From NCBI GenBank assembly GCA_018114805.1, contig CP073042.1:1302001-1366000 (forward strand): a stretch of 64,000 nucleotides of DNA, given 5' to 3'. The stretch's first letter is position 1. Every line of letters begins with the position of its first letter. The position numbers were made by a program, and so were the translations under genes. Below are positions 56,307-64,000 of this stretch, in pieces. The DNA comes from Candidatus Streptomyces philanthi (lineage in GTDB: Bacteria > Actinomycetota > Actinomycetes > Streptomycetales > Streptomycetaceae). The notes beneath the pieces were generated by a model, which ran no database searches, was not told where the DNA came from, and saw only the letters and a list, made by a program, of their open reading frames with translations.

Positions 56307-57400
56307 CAGCCCAGTTCGTTCGCGGTGGTCTCGGCGATCGCCGGCGAGCAGGTAATGCCGCGGCCGCCGGGGCCGGTCACCAGCCATACGCCGTCGGTGG
56401 CGCGCTCGCGGTGCACGACCCGGCCGGGGTCGACGCACTGTGCGTACACGCCGGCCCAGAGGTGGCGGATCGGTGGCAGCGGGCGGCCGAGGTGCTCGTA
56501 GGGGTCCTCGACGACGTCGAAGTTGAAGGGTTCGGCGTACTCGTGGGTGTCGCCGATGGTCAGTCCGCCGTCCGCGCGCTGCACCATGAGCAACTGCATC
56601 TTGTGTTCGGCGGCGACCGGGGTCTGCTGTTGGGCGGCGGCCAGGGCGGTGAGCGCCTCGCCGCGGTAGGCCGGGTAGTAGCGGAAGCTGTCGGCGTCGG
56701 CGACGGAGGTGGTCAGGGCCTCGCCGAGCGGCGCGGTCTGCATCATCTGCAGGCGCACCCGGCGCACCGGCAGCTTTGGGGCCAGCTCGCGGACCAGGCC
56801 GCCGAGCCAGGCGCCGGTGCACAGCACCACGGCGTCGCCGGTGTGCGTGGCGCCGTGGTCGTCGCGGACCGCGCCGGGCCCGGTGACCTCGCGGACCTCG
56901 CGTCCGCCGACGAAGGTGTAGCGGCCGGAGGCCAGCAGCGCGTCCTTCAGCGCGCGCTGGGCGACCCGCGGCTCGACCGCGCCGTCGCGCTCGCACCACA
57001 GGGCGCCGGCGAACTCGCCGCGCAACGCCGGGTTCAGGGCGCGCGCCTCGGCGGCGTCGAGCAGCTTGTAGCCGCGCTCGGCGGCGTCCGGCAGCTCGGT
57101 GGCGGCGCGGGCCACGGCCAGCTCGGCCTCGTTGGTGACCAGGGTGAGCGAGCCGTTCGGCCGGAAGCCGAGCCCGGGCACCCGGGCGCCGCTGCCCTCC
57201 CACAGTTCGCGGGCGCGCAGCGCGGTCTCCAACTCCGCGCCTCCGGCCCGTCCGCCGACCCAGACCAGGCCGAAGTTGCGCACCGAGGCGCCGCGGGCCT
57301 CGGCCTCGCGCTCGATGTGTACGACCTCGTGGCCGCGTTCCACTGCCTGCCAGGCGTGCATGGTGCCCACCACGCCGGCTCCGACGACTATCACTCGCAT
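56303..57400 (-). CDS. FAD-dependent oxidoreductase of the phosphonate-associated (TIGR03364/PbfC-like) type
   Basis: 365 residues, intact. The N-terminal dinucleotide fold is MRVIVVGAGVVGTMHAWQAVERGHEVVHIERE, followed by GASVRNFGLVWVGGRAGG, typical of this clade. The FAD-contact end is LWAGVYAQCVDPGRVVH...GVWLVTGPGGRGITCSPAIAE. It resembles glycine-oxidase/DAAO-type amine oxidases. Members encoded next to a phosphonatase-like HAD protein have been proposed, and for some reported, to oxidise 2-aminoethylphosphonate or its N-methyl form to phosphonoacetaldehyde; I rely on memory for that. It is the first gene of the operon, with a DasR/PhnF-like operator 74-89 bases upstream of the ATG. Confidence 0.88.
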   Translation of the reverse strand: MRVIVVGAGVVGTMHAWQAVERGHEVVHIEREAEARGASVRNFGLVWVGGRAGGAELETALRARELWEGSGARVPGLGFRPNGSLTLVTNEAELAVARAATELPDAAERGYKLLDAAEARALNPALRGEFAGALWCERDGAVEPRVAQRALKDALLASGRYTFVGGREVREVTGPGAVRDDHGATHTGDAVVLCTGAWLGGLVRELAPKLPVRRVRLQMMQTAPLGEALTTSVADADSFRYYPAYRGEALTALAAAQQQTPVAAEHKMQLLMVQRADGGLTIGDTHEYAEPFNFDVVEDPYEHLGRPLPPIRHLWAGVYAQCVDPGRVVHRERATDGVWLVTGPGGRGITCSPAIAETTANELGW

Positions 57401-57473
57401 GCCCCAGAAGCTCGCGGCGCGGAGTGACCCGAACGGGTCCGGGCGGCGACGGCAAGGTGAACACGGACGCAAA

Positions 57474-57489
57474 TCTGGCCTAGACCAGT
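57474..57489. promoter_or_regulatory. GntR-type operator resembling the DasR dre site
   Basis: TCTGGCCTAGACCAGT, read on the minus strand as ACTGGTCTAGGCCAGA. It is close to the 16-base consensus ACTGGTCTAGACCAGT of DasR/NagR-type GntR regulators, with two deviations. It stands upstream of the first gene of the phosphonate operon and 187 bases downstream of the local GntR gene. Either the local GntR protein or DasR could bind. Confidence 0.65.
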
Positions 57490-57675
57490 TATCTTTCCGT
57501 GATATTATGGGGGCGTCAATCCGCCCCGCTTGGTCCACCGGTGAGCGATCTGTCGAGCGGCGGCGAGGCCGCTGCCGGCGCGGTCGGCCATCAACGCGGC
57601 GGCGGGCCGGAACCGGGGCGCGGAGACGGGCGCGGCGGACTCGACTCGGGTCGGGCACGGTCGGGCGAGGTCGGC

Positions 57676-58443
57676 TCAGGTCGGCGACGGGCCCAGGCGG
57701 GTGGTGAAGCTGAACCGGTCCCCCCGGTACAGCGACCGCACCCGCTCCAGCGGGCGCCCCCGCTGGTCCCGCGAGATCCGTTGGATGAGCAGCATCGGCA
57801 GCGCGGGCGGGGTGCCGATCAGCAGCGCCTCGCGCGGGGTGGCCAACACCGTCTCCAGGCGCTCGTCCGCGTCGCCGAACCCGATGCCGAGCCGCTCGTG
57901 CAGGTAGCCGTAGAAGGACGAGTCGGGCTCGAAGTCGGTGGCCAACTTGGGGACCCGGGCCACCTCCACGTACGTGCTCTCCAGACCCATCCGCTCGTCG
58001 TCCGCGAGCAGCACCCGCTCCAGGTGCCAGACCGGCAGGCCCTGCTCCAACTCCAACTCGGCCGCCAGGCCGGGCGGGCAGGGGAACTGGTCGAGGGAGA
58101 TGAGCGTACGACCCGGTCTGCGGCCCTGCCGCCGCACGCCCTCGGTGTAACTCGCCAGCGACAGCGGCTGCTCCAGCTTGGGCCCGGCCACCACGGTGCC
58201 GCGCCCCATCCGCCGCAGCCGCCCCTCAAGGAGCAGTTCGCGCAGCGCCTGCCGCAGCGTCTCGCGCGAGACCTCGAACCGTACCGCCAGGTCGCGCTCG
58301 GTCGGCAGCGGCTCGCCCTCCCCCAACTCCGCTATCAGCGCCGCTACTCGCGTCTTGACGGCGTAGTACTTGGGGACGCGCCCGTGCTCGGGGACGCCCG
58401 CCCTGATCGGTGCGCCAGGTGCCTGGTAGTTCGGGTATTCCAC
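57676..58443 (-). CDS. GntR-family (HutC/UTRA) regulator of the phosphonate cluster
   Basis: 255 residues, intact. GTG at 58443 with GAGGATC upstream. The winged helix is YYAVKTRVAALIAELGEGEPLPTERDLAVRFEVSRETLRQALRELLLEGRLRRMGRGTVV. The UTRA effector domain has LSLASYTEGVRRQGRRPGRTLISL, LPVWHLERVLLADDERMGLESTYV and PMLLIQRISRDQRGRPLERVRSLYRGDRFSF. PhnF/PhnR-type regulators of phosphonate genes belong to this subgroup. It is transcribed in the same direction as the operon, 275 bases upstream of the FAD gene. A leader of AT-rich sequence (57475-57520) holds the operator described separately. Confidence 0.9.
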   Translation of the reverse strand: MEYPNYQAPGAPIRAGVPEHGRVPKYYAVKTRVAALIAELGEGEPLPTERDLAVRFEVSRETLRQALRELLLEGRLRRMGRGTVVAGPKLEQPLSLASYTEGVRRQGRRPGRTLISLDQFPCPPGLAAELELEQGLPVWHLERVLLADDERMGLESTYVEVARVPKLATDFEPDSSFYGYLHERLGIGFGDADERLETVLATPREALLIGTPPALPMLLIQRISRDQRGRPLERVRSLYRGDRFSFTTRLGPSPT

Positions 58444-58534
58444 GCGGTGATCCTCGCACCACCCGGTGAGAGGACGTCCCGCGCCCGACCACCATCCGGC
58501 CGCCGCCCGGCCCGGGGCCCGCCCCCGGGCCGGG

Positions 58535-59622
58535 TCAGCGGCGGGCCCTCCGGGCGCGGGCCACCAGCGGCACGCCGGCGCCCACCAGCCCGAGCGCCAG
58601 GGCCAACAGGCCCCACCACGGCGGGCCCGAGCCCGTCGCGGCGAGCTGCGGCGGGGCGTCGGCCGGCGGCTCGCCCGGCTCGTCGCCCGCCCCACCCCCG
58701 GCCGGCTCGTCACCGGGGGACGCCGCACCGGCCCCGGAGTCCGCGCCGGCGCCGGTTGCCGTGCCCGGTTCCGTCTTGAGGTGACCACCGGGCGCGTGCC
58801 CGGTGTCAGCGCCGGTGCCCGGTCCGTCGGCGTCGGTGGGCGTGTCCGCGTCCGCGTCGCCGTCCGTCCCGACCACGGTCCCGCCCGCGTCGCCGGGCTC
58901 GCTCGTCCGGGCGCCGGCGCCGCGGGACTCGATGGTGAACCGGTAGGTGCCCGACTGGCCGACCCAGTCCCCGTCCTGGTGTTGCCGCTGCATCGCGGTC
59001 ACGGCCGCGGAGGCGGGCCCGGCCGGTGCGTCGGCGGCGAACCTGGCCCGTACCCGTACGGTCAGCGTCTTCCGCGCGGGCACCGTGAACCCCTTGAAGC
59101 GCGGCACCTCCCGGCGGCTCCCCCCGACAGTGACGCGGCGGCTGCCACCGTCGAAGACGCCGACGTTCTCGTCCTGGTCGGTCGCCTCGAAGCGCACCGG
59201 CCGCCAGCGCCGCTCGTACGGGTCGTGGAAGTCGACCCGCAGGTGGCCAGGGCGCAGCGCGCGTCCCTGGTCGGCGAAGAGGGCGACGGGGTGGAGGGCG
59301 GCGCAGGCCACCCGCGTGGTGTTGCGCAGGTCGAGCCGCCAGTGCCGCCAGTGGTCGCCGGCGCGGTAGGTGCCGGGCCCGGCGCGCAACGTGGTCCCGA
59401 TCGGGAAGTCGGCGTCGGAGGCGTCCCCGCACTCAGGGGCGAGCGCGGCCACCGGGCCGTCGGGGCCGCGGCGGCGGGGGCGGCGGCCGGGACCGCGCCG
59501 AGCAGGGCCAACGCCAGGGCCACGACGGCTGCCGGGGCGGCGACGGGCGGGGCGATCGGGGTGGTGGCGGCGGTGGCGGTCGGGGCGGCGGGCTCCGATG
59601 ACGGGGCGCTGGGCGAACGCAT
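58535..59622 (-). CDS. Secreted cell-wall anchored protein with LAATG sorting signal, frameshifted
   Basis: ATG at 59622 starts a long signal peptide (AAPAAVVALALALLGAVPAA). A one-base shift near 59460 separates it from the mature part: CGDASDADFPIGTTLRAGPGTYRAGDHWRHWRLDLRNTT, AALHPVALFADQGRALRPGHLRVDFHD, an Ig-like beta domain, then a 100-residue Gly/Asp/Thr-rich linker. The C terminus PQLAATGSGPPWWGLLALALGLVGAGVPLVARARRARR is a class E-type sorting signal (LAxTG, hydrophobic helix, basic tail). It should be attached to peptidoglycan by a class E sortase, which is not in this window. About 360 residues. Function of the beta domain is unknown. Confidence 0.78.
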
Positions 59623-59898
59623 GGGTGACCTCTGCTCGGGGGCTAGGGGATGCTCCCTCGTCTCAGCAACATCCCCCGCACCACCGCGCGCCCCACACCG
59701 CGTCGTCGGTCCGGCCCACCGCCCGGCCGCGATCCCGCCCGATCGGCCTACGCGGGCCCCGCCGTTCGAGGGGGCCACCCGCCTGCGGCGCCCCACCACC
59801 CGGGAGGCCGCACCGCCCGGGATGCCCCCCACCGCCCGCGGCGATCCGGCCACGCCGTGCCGGCCGGGGCGCGCTGGCCACGGCACGCCGGCCTGTGA

Positions 59899-61009
59899 TC
59901 AGTCGTCCAGCGAGAGCGCGTTCTTGGCGTGCGTCACGGACGACTCGGCGGCGGGCTGGCCGGGGTTCGCCGTGGCCAGGGCCTGGTTGAGGGTGACGTA
60001 GGAGCGCAGCCGCCGCTCGTAGCGCGCGTACGCCGCGGCGTGGTCGCCCCCCGACCGGGCCAGGCAGTCGGCCAGCACGTAGCCGCCCACCAGGGCCAGG
60101 CTGGTGCCCTGCCCGGAGAGCGGCGACGGGCAGTAGCCGGCGCCCCCGACAAGGGCCACCCGGCCGCGCGTCCACTGGTCCATCCGGACCTGCGACATGG
60201 CGTCGCAGTAGAAGTCGGGCGCGTCCGTGGCGGCCTTGGCCAGCCGGTCGCCCTCCCAGCGCAGGGCGGCCAGCTTGTCGGTGACCAGCCGGCGCAGCGA
60301 GGCCGGATCGCTCAGCTCCGGCGCGAGCGGGGCGGACTCGAAGCCGAAGGCGATGCGGAGTTCGGTGTTCTCGCGCGCGGACATGAATGGCGTAGCCCAT
60401 CTCGCCGTCCCGCGACCAGAGCTGCCAGTCGTCGAGGCCGAGGAAGTTGTCCGCGCTGAAGACGGAGAGGTAACTGCCCAGGTGGTGGGTGTAGCGCTCG
60501 GCGGGCCCGAAGGCCAGCCGCCGCACGGTCGAGCGCAGCCCGTCCGCCCCGAAGACCAGGTCGAAGGTGCCGGGCGGCCGGTGCGCGAACTCGACCCGCA
60601 CGCCGGCCGGGCCGTCGGTCAGGGCCGTGACGCTGTCGCCGAAGAGGTACGTGACGTCGGCCCGTGTGTGCTCGTACGCCATCCGCACCAGGTCCTCGCG
60701 CAGCAGCTCGATGTCGGGGCTGTCGAGCCGGCCGCTGCTGAGCGCCACCTCGGTAGAGCGCTCGACCTCCCAGCCGTCGGGGTCGAGCACCGACATGCCG
60801 CGCATCCGGGTGCGCGCGCCGCGCGCCCGCTACAGCAGGCCCATCCGCTCGACCACGTCGAGCGCGACGCCGCGGATGTCCACGGCCTGCCCGCCGAGGC
60901 GCGGGGCGGCGGCGCGCTCCACGACGGTGACCGCGTAGCCGTGGCGGTGCATCCAGTAGGCGAGGGCGGTTCCGGCGATGCCGCCGCCGGAGATGAGAAC
61001 GGTCTGCAT
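59899..61009 (-). CDS. FAD-dependent monooxygenase (PHBH-fold), in-frame TAG and a frameshift
   Basis: ATG at 61009 with GGAGG 7 bases upstream. The FAD motif is VLISGGGIAGTALAYWMHRHGYAVTVVERA. In frame after VERMGLL stands TAG (60830-60832). The same frame goes on GMSVLDPDGWEVERS, LLREDLVRMAYEH and DLVFGADGLRSTVRRLAFG. At about 60385 a one-base shift follows; the end is SARENTELRIAFGF, MDQWTRGRVALVGGAGYCPSPLSGQGTSLALVGGYVL and ALSLDD. In this family the second FAD motif is usually GDAAYCPSPLSGQG; here the Asp is replaced by Gly. About 370 residues. Such enzymes hydroxylate aromatic or polyketide compounds. Divergent from the GntR-TetR regulator, which probably controls it. Confidence 0.82.
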
Positions 61010-61030
61010 AACGGGCCTCCAGTTCGCTGT

Positions 61031-61147
61031 GTACGCACTGAACGTATGGCGTACGCACACCGCTCTAAACTGGCCGAACACCCGCACTGTACTAGGGCAA
61101 TTACGTGACGCTCGGCGTTCGCACTGCTAACCTCTGCGCTAGTACAG
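61031..61147. promoter_or_regulatory. Divergent promoter with repeated and inverted motifs
   Basis: GTACGCAC occurs at 61031-61038 and 61051-61058, exactly 20 bases apart. A 9-base inverted repeat CTGTACTAG (61087-61095) and CTAGTACAG (61139-61147) lies next to the regulator start at 61167. These are candidate operators for the GntR-TetR regulator. Confidence 0.5.
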
Positions 61148-61166
61148 ACCAGAGAGGCGGCCCACT

Positions 61167-62150
61167 GTGACGAAGCCCACAGGCGCCCCCGACCAGCCGC
61201 CCTACCTGCGCATCGCCGGCGCGTTGCGGCGGCACATCGCCGAGGGCGAACTCGCCCCCGGCGACCGGGTCCCCTCGACTCGACAGCTCGCCAGGGAGTG
61301 GGGTGTCGCGCTGGCCACCGCCACCAAGGCCCTGACCATGCTGCGCCTCGAAGGGCTCGTGGTGGCCCGTCCCCGCGCCGGCACCGTCGTCGCCACCCCC
61401 GCCACCCCGGCCGGGCCCACCGCGCCCGGCCGCAGCGGTACCGCCCCCGCTCCGGCCGCCGAGCAGGAGCTGAGCCTGGAGCGGATCGTGCGCGCCGCGA
61501 TCGAGATCGCCGACGCCGAGGGGCTGGCGGCCCTGTCGATGCGCGGCGTCGCGGCCCGGCTCGGGGTCGCCGTCATGTCGCCGTACCGGTACGTGCCCAG
61601 CAAGGACGACCTGATCCAGCTCATGGCGGACGCCGCGTACGGCGAGCGGGGCTACCCGGCCGACCCGCCCGCCGGCTGGCGCCCGCGCCTGGAACTGGGC
61701 GCCCACACCCTGTGGGACCTGTATCGCGAGCACCCGTGGCTGGCCCAACTCGGCTCGCTCACCCGCCCGTTGCTCGTACCCAACCTGGTGGGCCACGGCG
61801 AGTGGATGCTGCGCGCCCTCGACAGGCACGGGCTCGACCCCACCACCCTGTTCGACATCCACCTGCTCGTCTACAGCCACGTGCAGGGCCTGGCCGTGCA
61901 CGTGGAGTGGGAGGCGCACGCCGAGACGGCCACGGGCCAGTCCGAGGACCAGTGGATGGACAGCCGGGCCCCGGCGCTGACGGAGCTGGTCGACTCCGGC
62001 CGCTTCCCGACCTTCACCAAGGTGGTCGGAAGCTTCGAGAACGGCTACGACCTGCGACTCGACACCCTCTTCGCGGCCGGCCTCACCGCACTCCTGGACG
62101 GCCTGACGCCCCTCATCGAGGGCCGGACGGCGGGCTCCACCGCCCCGTAG
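61167..62150 (+). CDS. Fused GntR-TetR transcriptional regulator
   Basis: 327 residues, intact. Residues 10-75 are a GntR winged helix: YLRIAGALRRHIAEGELAPGDRVPSTRQLAREWGVALATATKALTMLRLEGLVVARPRAGTVV. After a Pro/Ala linker comes a TetR helix-turn-helix (ERIVRAAIEIADAEGLAALSMRGVAARLGVAVMSPYRYVPSKDDLIQLMAD). A TetR C-terminal ligand domain follows (WRPRLELGAHTLWDLYREHPWLAQLGSLTRPLL, FDIHLLVYSHVQGLAVHVEWEA, FENGYDLRLDTLFAAGLTALLDGL). Two DNA-binding domains in one chain are a recurrent Streptomyces architecture but little studied. GTG at 61167 with GAGAGG upstream. It probably represses the divergent monooxygenase. Confidence 0.92.
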   Translation: MTKPTGAPDQPPYLRIAGALRRHIAEGELAPGDRVPSTRQLAREWGVALATATKALTMLRLEGLVVARPRAGTVVATPATPAGPTAPGRSGTAPAPAAEQELSLERIVRAAIEIADAEGLAALSMRGVAARLGVAVMSPYRYVPSKDDLIQLMADAAYGERGYPADPPAGWRPRLELGAHTLWDLYREHPWLAQLGSLTRPLLVPNLVGHGEWMLRALDRHGLDPTTLFDIHLLVYSHVQGLAVHVEWEAHAETATGQSEDQWMDSRAPALTELVDSGRFPTFTKVVGSFENGYDLRLDTLFAAGLTALLDGLTPLIEGRTAGSTAP

Positions 62151-62247
62151 CCCCCCGGCCCGCCCCGGCCGCGCGGGACCCACGGCGGGCCCCGGCCACC
62201 GCGCGCGCCGCTTGCGCTCGAAGGGCGGCGTTGCCAGAGTTCTGGGC

Positions 62248-63462
62248 ATGGATGGCACCCACGGCACTGCCGACAAGGCACAGGTCAGCAGCGGAAACGG
62301 CCCGGACGGCGGGGCCGGCGACGGCACTGACCCGGACGGCGGGCGGGTGAGTGAGGGCGTCGCCCCGCGACCACCGCTGACCCGCGACGGGCCGCTGCGC
62401 GTCGGGCTCATCGGCTACGGGCTCGCCGGCTCGGTCTTCCACGCCCCCCTGGTCGCGGCCACCGGGGGGCTGCGCCTGCACACGGTGGTCACCTCGCGCT
62501 CCGAGCGGCGGCGCGAGGCCCAGTACGCCTACCCGGACCTGCGGGCGGTGGCCGGCACGGACGAGTTGTTCGCCGCCGCGGACGAGCTGGACCTCGTCGT
62601 CATCGCCTCGCCCAACCGCACCCACGTGCCGCTGGCCCGCGCCGCCCTGGAGGCCGGCCTCTCGGTCGTGGTCGACAAGCCGCTGGCCGCGACGGCCGCC
62701 GAGGCGCGCGAGGTCAGCGCGCTTGCCGACGAGCGCGGGCTGCTGCTGAGCGCCTTCCAGAACCGCCGCTGGGACAACGACTTCCGCACCGTCGCCCGGC
62801 TCGTCCGCGAGGGCGCGCTCGGCGACGTGCAGCGCTTCGAGTCGCGGTCCGAGCGCTGGCGGCCCCGACCCAAGGGCGGCTGGCGGGAGTCCGGCGACCC
62901 GGCCGAGATCGGCGGCCTCCTCTACGACCTAGGCAGCCACCTGGTCGACCAGGCCCTGACCCTGTTCGGCCCGGTGACCTCGGTGTACGCCGAGTGCGAC
63001 GTACGCCGCCCCGGCGCCGAGGCCGACGACGATACCTTCCTCGCACTCACACACGCGGGCGGCGTCCGCTCCCATCTGTGGGCCAGCGCCACTACGGCCC
63101 AACTCGGCCCGCGCTTTCGGGCGTTGGGCAGCGCGGCGGGTTACGTCAAGTACGGGCTCGACCCGCAGGAGGCCGCGCTGCGCGCGGGGCGCCGCCCCGG
63201 GGACGGCCCCGGTTGGGGCGTGGAGCCGGAGTCCGCCTGGGGCCGGATCGGCGCCGGCGCCTCGCCGCTGGACGACCCCGGCGACGCGGTGCCGACGGAG
63301 CCCGGCGACTACCCCGCGTACTACGCCGCCATCGAGCGCGCCCTGCGCTCCGGCGGCCCCCCGCCGGTCACCGGCGCGCAGGCCGGCGCGGCCCTCGCCG
63401 TCCTGGAGGCGGCCCGCCGCTCGGCCACCGAGTCCCGCGCGGTGCCCCCCGAGCACCACTGA
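62248..63462 (+). CDS. Gfo/Idh/MocA-family oxidoreductase
   Basis: About 404 residues. The NAD(P)-binding Rossmann fold is LRVGLIGYGLAGSVFHAPLVAATGGL. The conserved EKP-type lysine motif is VVVDKPLAATAAEAREV. C-terminal domain signatures are GDVQRFESRSERWRPRPKGGWRESGDPAEIGGLLYDLGSHLVDQALTLFGPV, containing the catalytic Asp/His (DLGSHLVDQ), and RFRALGSAAGYVKYG. The N-terminal 55 residues before the fold are disordered and not conserved. The ATG at 62248 lacks a clear ribosome binding site, and GTG at 62347 is an alternative. Such enzymes oxidise sugars or inositols; the substrate is unknown. Transcribed with, but 97 bases from, the regulator. Confidence 0.9.
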   Translation: MDGTHGTADKAQVSSGNGPDGGAGDGTDPDGGRVSEGVAPRPPLTRDGPLRVGLIGYGLAGSVFHAPLVAATGGLRLHTVVTSRSERRREAQYAYPDLRAVAGTDELFAAADELDLVVIASPNRTHVPLARAALEAGLSVVVDKPLAATAAEAREVSALADERGLLLSAFQNRRWDNDFRTVARLVREGALGDVQRFESRSERWRPRPKGGWRESGDPAEIGGLLYDLGSHLVDQALTLFGPVTSVYAECDVRRPGAEADDDTFLALTHAGGVRSHLWASATTAQLGPRFRALGSAAGYVKYGLDPQEAALRAGRRPGDGPGWGVEPESAWGRIGAGASPLDDPGDAVPTEPGDYPAYYAAIERALRSGGPPPVTGAQAGAALAVLEAARRSATESRAVPPEHH

Positions 63463-63475
63463 GCCGCTCGGCCGA

Positions 63476-63510
63476 CCGACCGGGGGCGGGCGGCGCCCGC
63501 CCCCGGTCGG
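63476..63510. terminator. Bidirectional terminator
   Basis: A perfect 16-bp stem CCGACCGGGGGCGGGC with 3-base loop between two convergent genes, 13 bases after the oxidoreductase stop and 9 bases before the symporter stop. Confidence 0.85.
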
Positions 63511-63518
63511 CGTGCCGC

Positions 63519-64000
63519 CTATCCCCCGTCGGCGGCAGCCGCCTGGCTCGCCGGGGGCGGCTCGGCCGCCCCGACCGGCGCGCTGGCGGGCGGCTCCCAG
63601 TCGGCCAACACCTGGCCGTCCGGCCGCTCGTCCGCATCGCGGGGGCCGAGCAGGCTGACGGCGAGGGCGACGGCAAGGTTGACCGCGAGCGCGAGCAGCC
63701 CCGCGTTGACGCCCCACAGCGGATCGCGGTCGGTGAAGACCAACACCGAGACCAGCGTGGCGCCCACCACGAGCCCGCTCAGCGCGCCGTACAGCGTCAT
63801 CCGCCGCCACGCGAGGCCAACCAGCAGCATCGGCACGAGCTGCGCCATCCCCTCGTACGAGATGAGCGACAGCCGCACCAGCGTGTTCGGCGCGGTGTAC
63901 GTCAGGAGCAGCGCCAGCGCGCCCGCCACCACGACCACCACCTGCGAACCGAGCTTCTGCCGGCTCGCCAGGCGCGGTACGAGACCCAGCACGCTGCGGC
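63519..64000 (-). CDS. Sodium:solute symporter, C-terminal part (5' end outside window)
   Basis: The last 160 residues of a membrane transporter entering from beyond the right edge. Visible helices are LGSQVVVVVAGALALLLTYTA, LISYEGMAQLVPMLLVGLAW, LYGALSGLVVGATLVSVLVF and VNAGLLALAVNLAVALAVSLLG. The pattern of a helix beginning SYEGMAQLVPMLLVGLAWRR is typical of the last helices of the SSS family (e.g. monocarboxylate or acetate permease types). The C-terminal tail of 45 residues is Pro/Ala-rich and cytoplasmic. Substrate cannot be inferred from this part. Confidence 0.85.
   Translation of the reverse strand, partial: RSVLGLVPRLASRQKLGSQVVVVVAGALALLLTYTAPNTLVRLSLISYEGMAQLVPMLLVGLAWRRMTLYGALSGLVVGATLVSVLVFTDRDPLWGVNAGLLALAVNLAVALAVSLLGPRDADERPDGQVLADWEPPASAPVGAAEPPPASQAAAADGG

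Overview
The window is high-GC actinobacterial DNA and almost certainly comes from a Streptomyces or a close relative. The evidence is the AdpA/BldH regulator next to oligoribonuclease, a CdgA-type cyclic-di-GMP protein, a glucosamine-6-phosphate synthase, GTG starts and GTGA/ATGA stop-start overlaps throughout, and third-codon-position GC bias. As I remember the Streptomyces coelicolor map, the gene order follows roughly SCO2777 to SCO2832 with several deletions; this is from memory, not from a search.

Layout. 0-3.2 kb: leucine-type branched acyl-CoA degradation (biotin carboxylase alpha subunit, HMG-CoA lyase, acyl-CoA dehydrogenase). 3.3-11.4 kb: DUF4429/SHOCT protein, glmS, universal stress protein, adpA, orn and tRNA-His. 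11.5-20.6 kb: LacI regulator, SDR, spermidine-synthase-like protein, XRE/TPR regulator, histidine phosphatase and PAP2 phosphatase. 20.5-25.2 kb: a tight four-gene operon with an Fe-S-type PD-(D/E)XK nuclease, two unknown proteins and an SF1 helicase. Together these look like a Dna2 split into parts, and this is the best candidate here for an uncharacterised system. 25.2-29.4 kb: SDR/TetR pair with a clear operator, unknown proteins and tRNA-Lys. 29.5-33.1 kb: secreted M6 metalloprotease and cdgA. 33.3-43.9 kb: a catabolic block with an LLM oxidoreductase, two Asp/Glu-racemase-like proteins, a 2-hydroxyacid dehydrogenase, an amidase, a DUF3830 protein, an EhuBCDA-type ABC importer and an IclR-type regulator. 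44-47.6 kb: a second identical tRNA-Lys, a FadR-type regulator, a GH6 cellulase, a class F-like sortase and a secreted protein. 47.6-49.3 kb: a small peptide gene translationally coupled to a PIMT-like methyltransferase, flanked by two copies of a 57-bp hairpin repeat. 49.3-58.4 kb: NagD-type HAD phosphatase, then an aminoethylphosphonate-type uptake and catabolism cluster with its GntR regulator and a DasR-like operator. 58.5-64 kb: cell-wall anchored protein, FAD monooxygenase with a divergent GntR-TetR fusion regulator, Gfo/Idh/MocA oxidoreductase and the end of a sodium:solute symporter.

Quality warning. More than twenty otherwise well conserved genes are broken by single-base frameshifts, often in G/C-rich runs, or by single in-frame stop codons, mostly TAG. 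Several shifts come in compensating pairs. This looks more like consensus errors in a draft assembly than like gene decay, so I give the full reconstructed extent of each such gene and describe where it breaks. Most genes written as broken here are probably intact in the organism.
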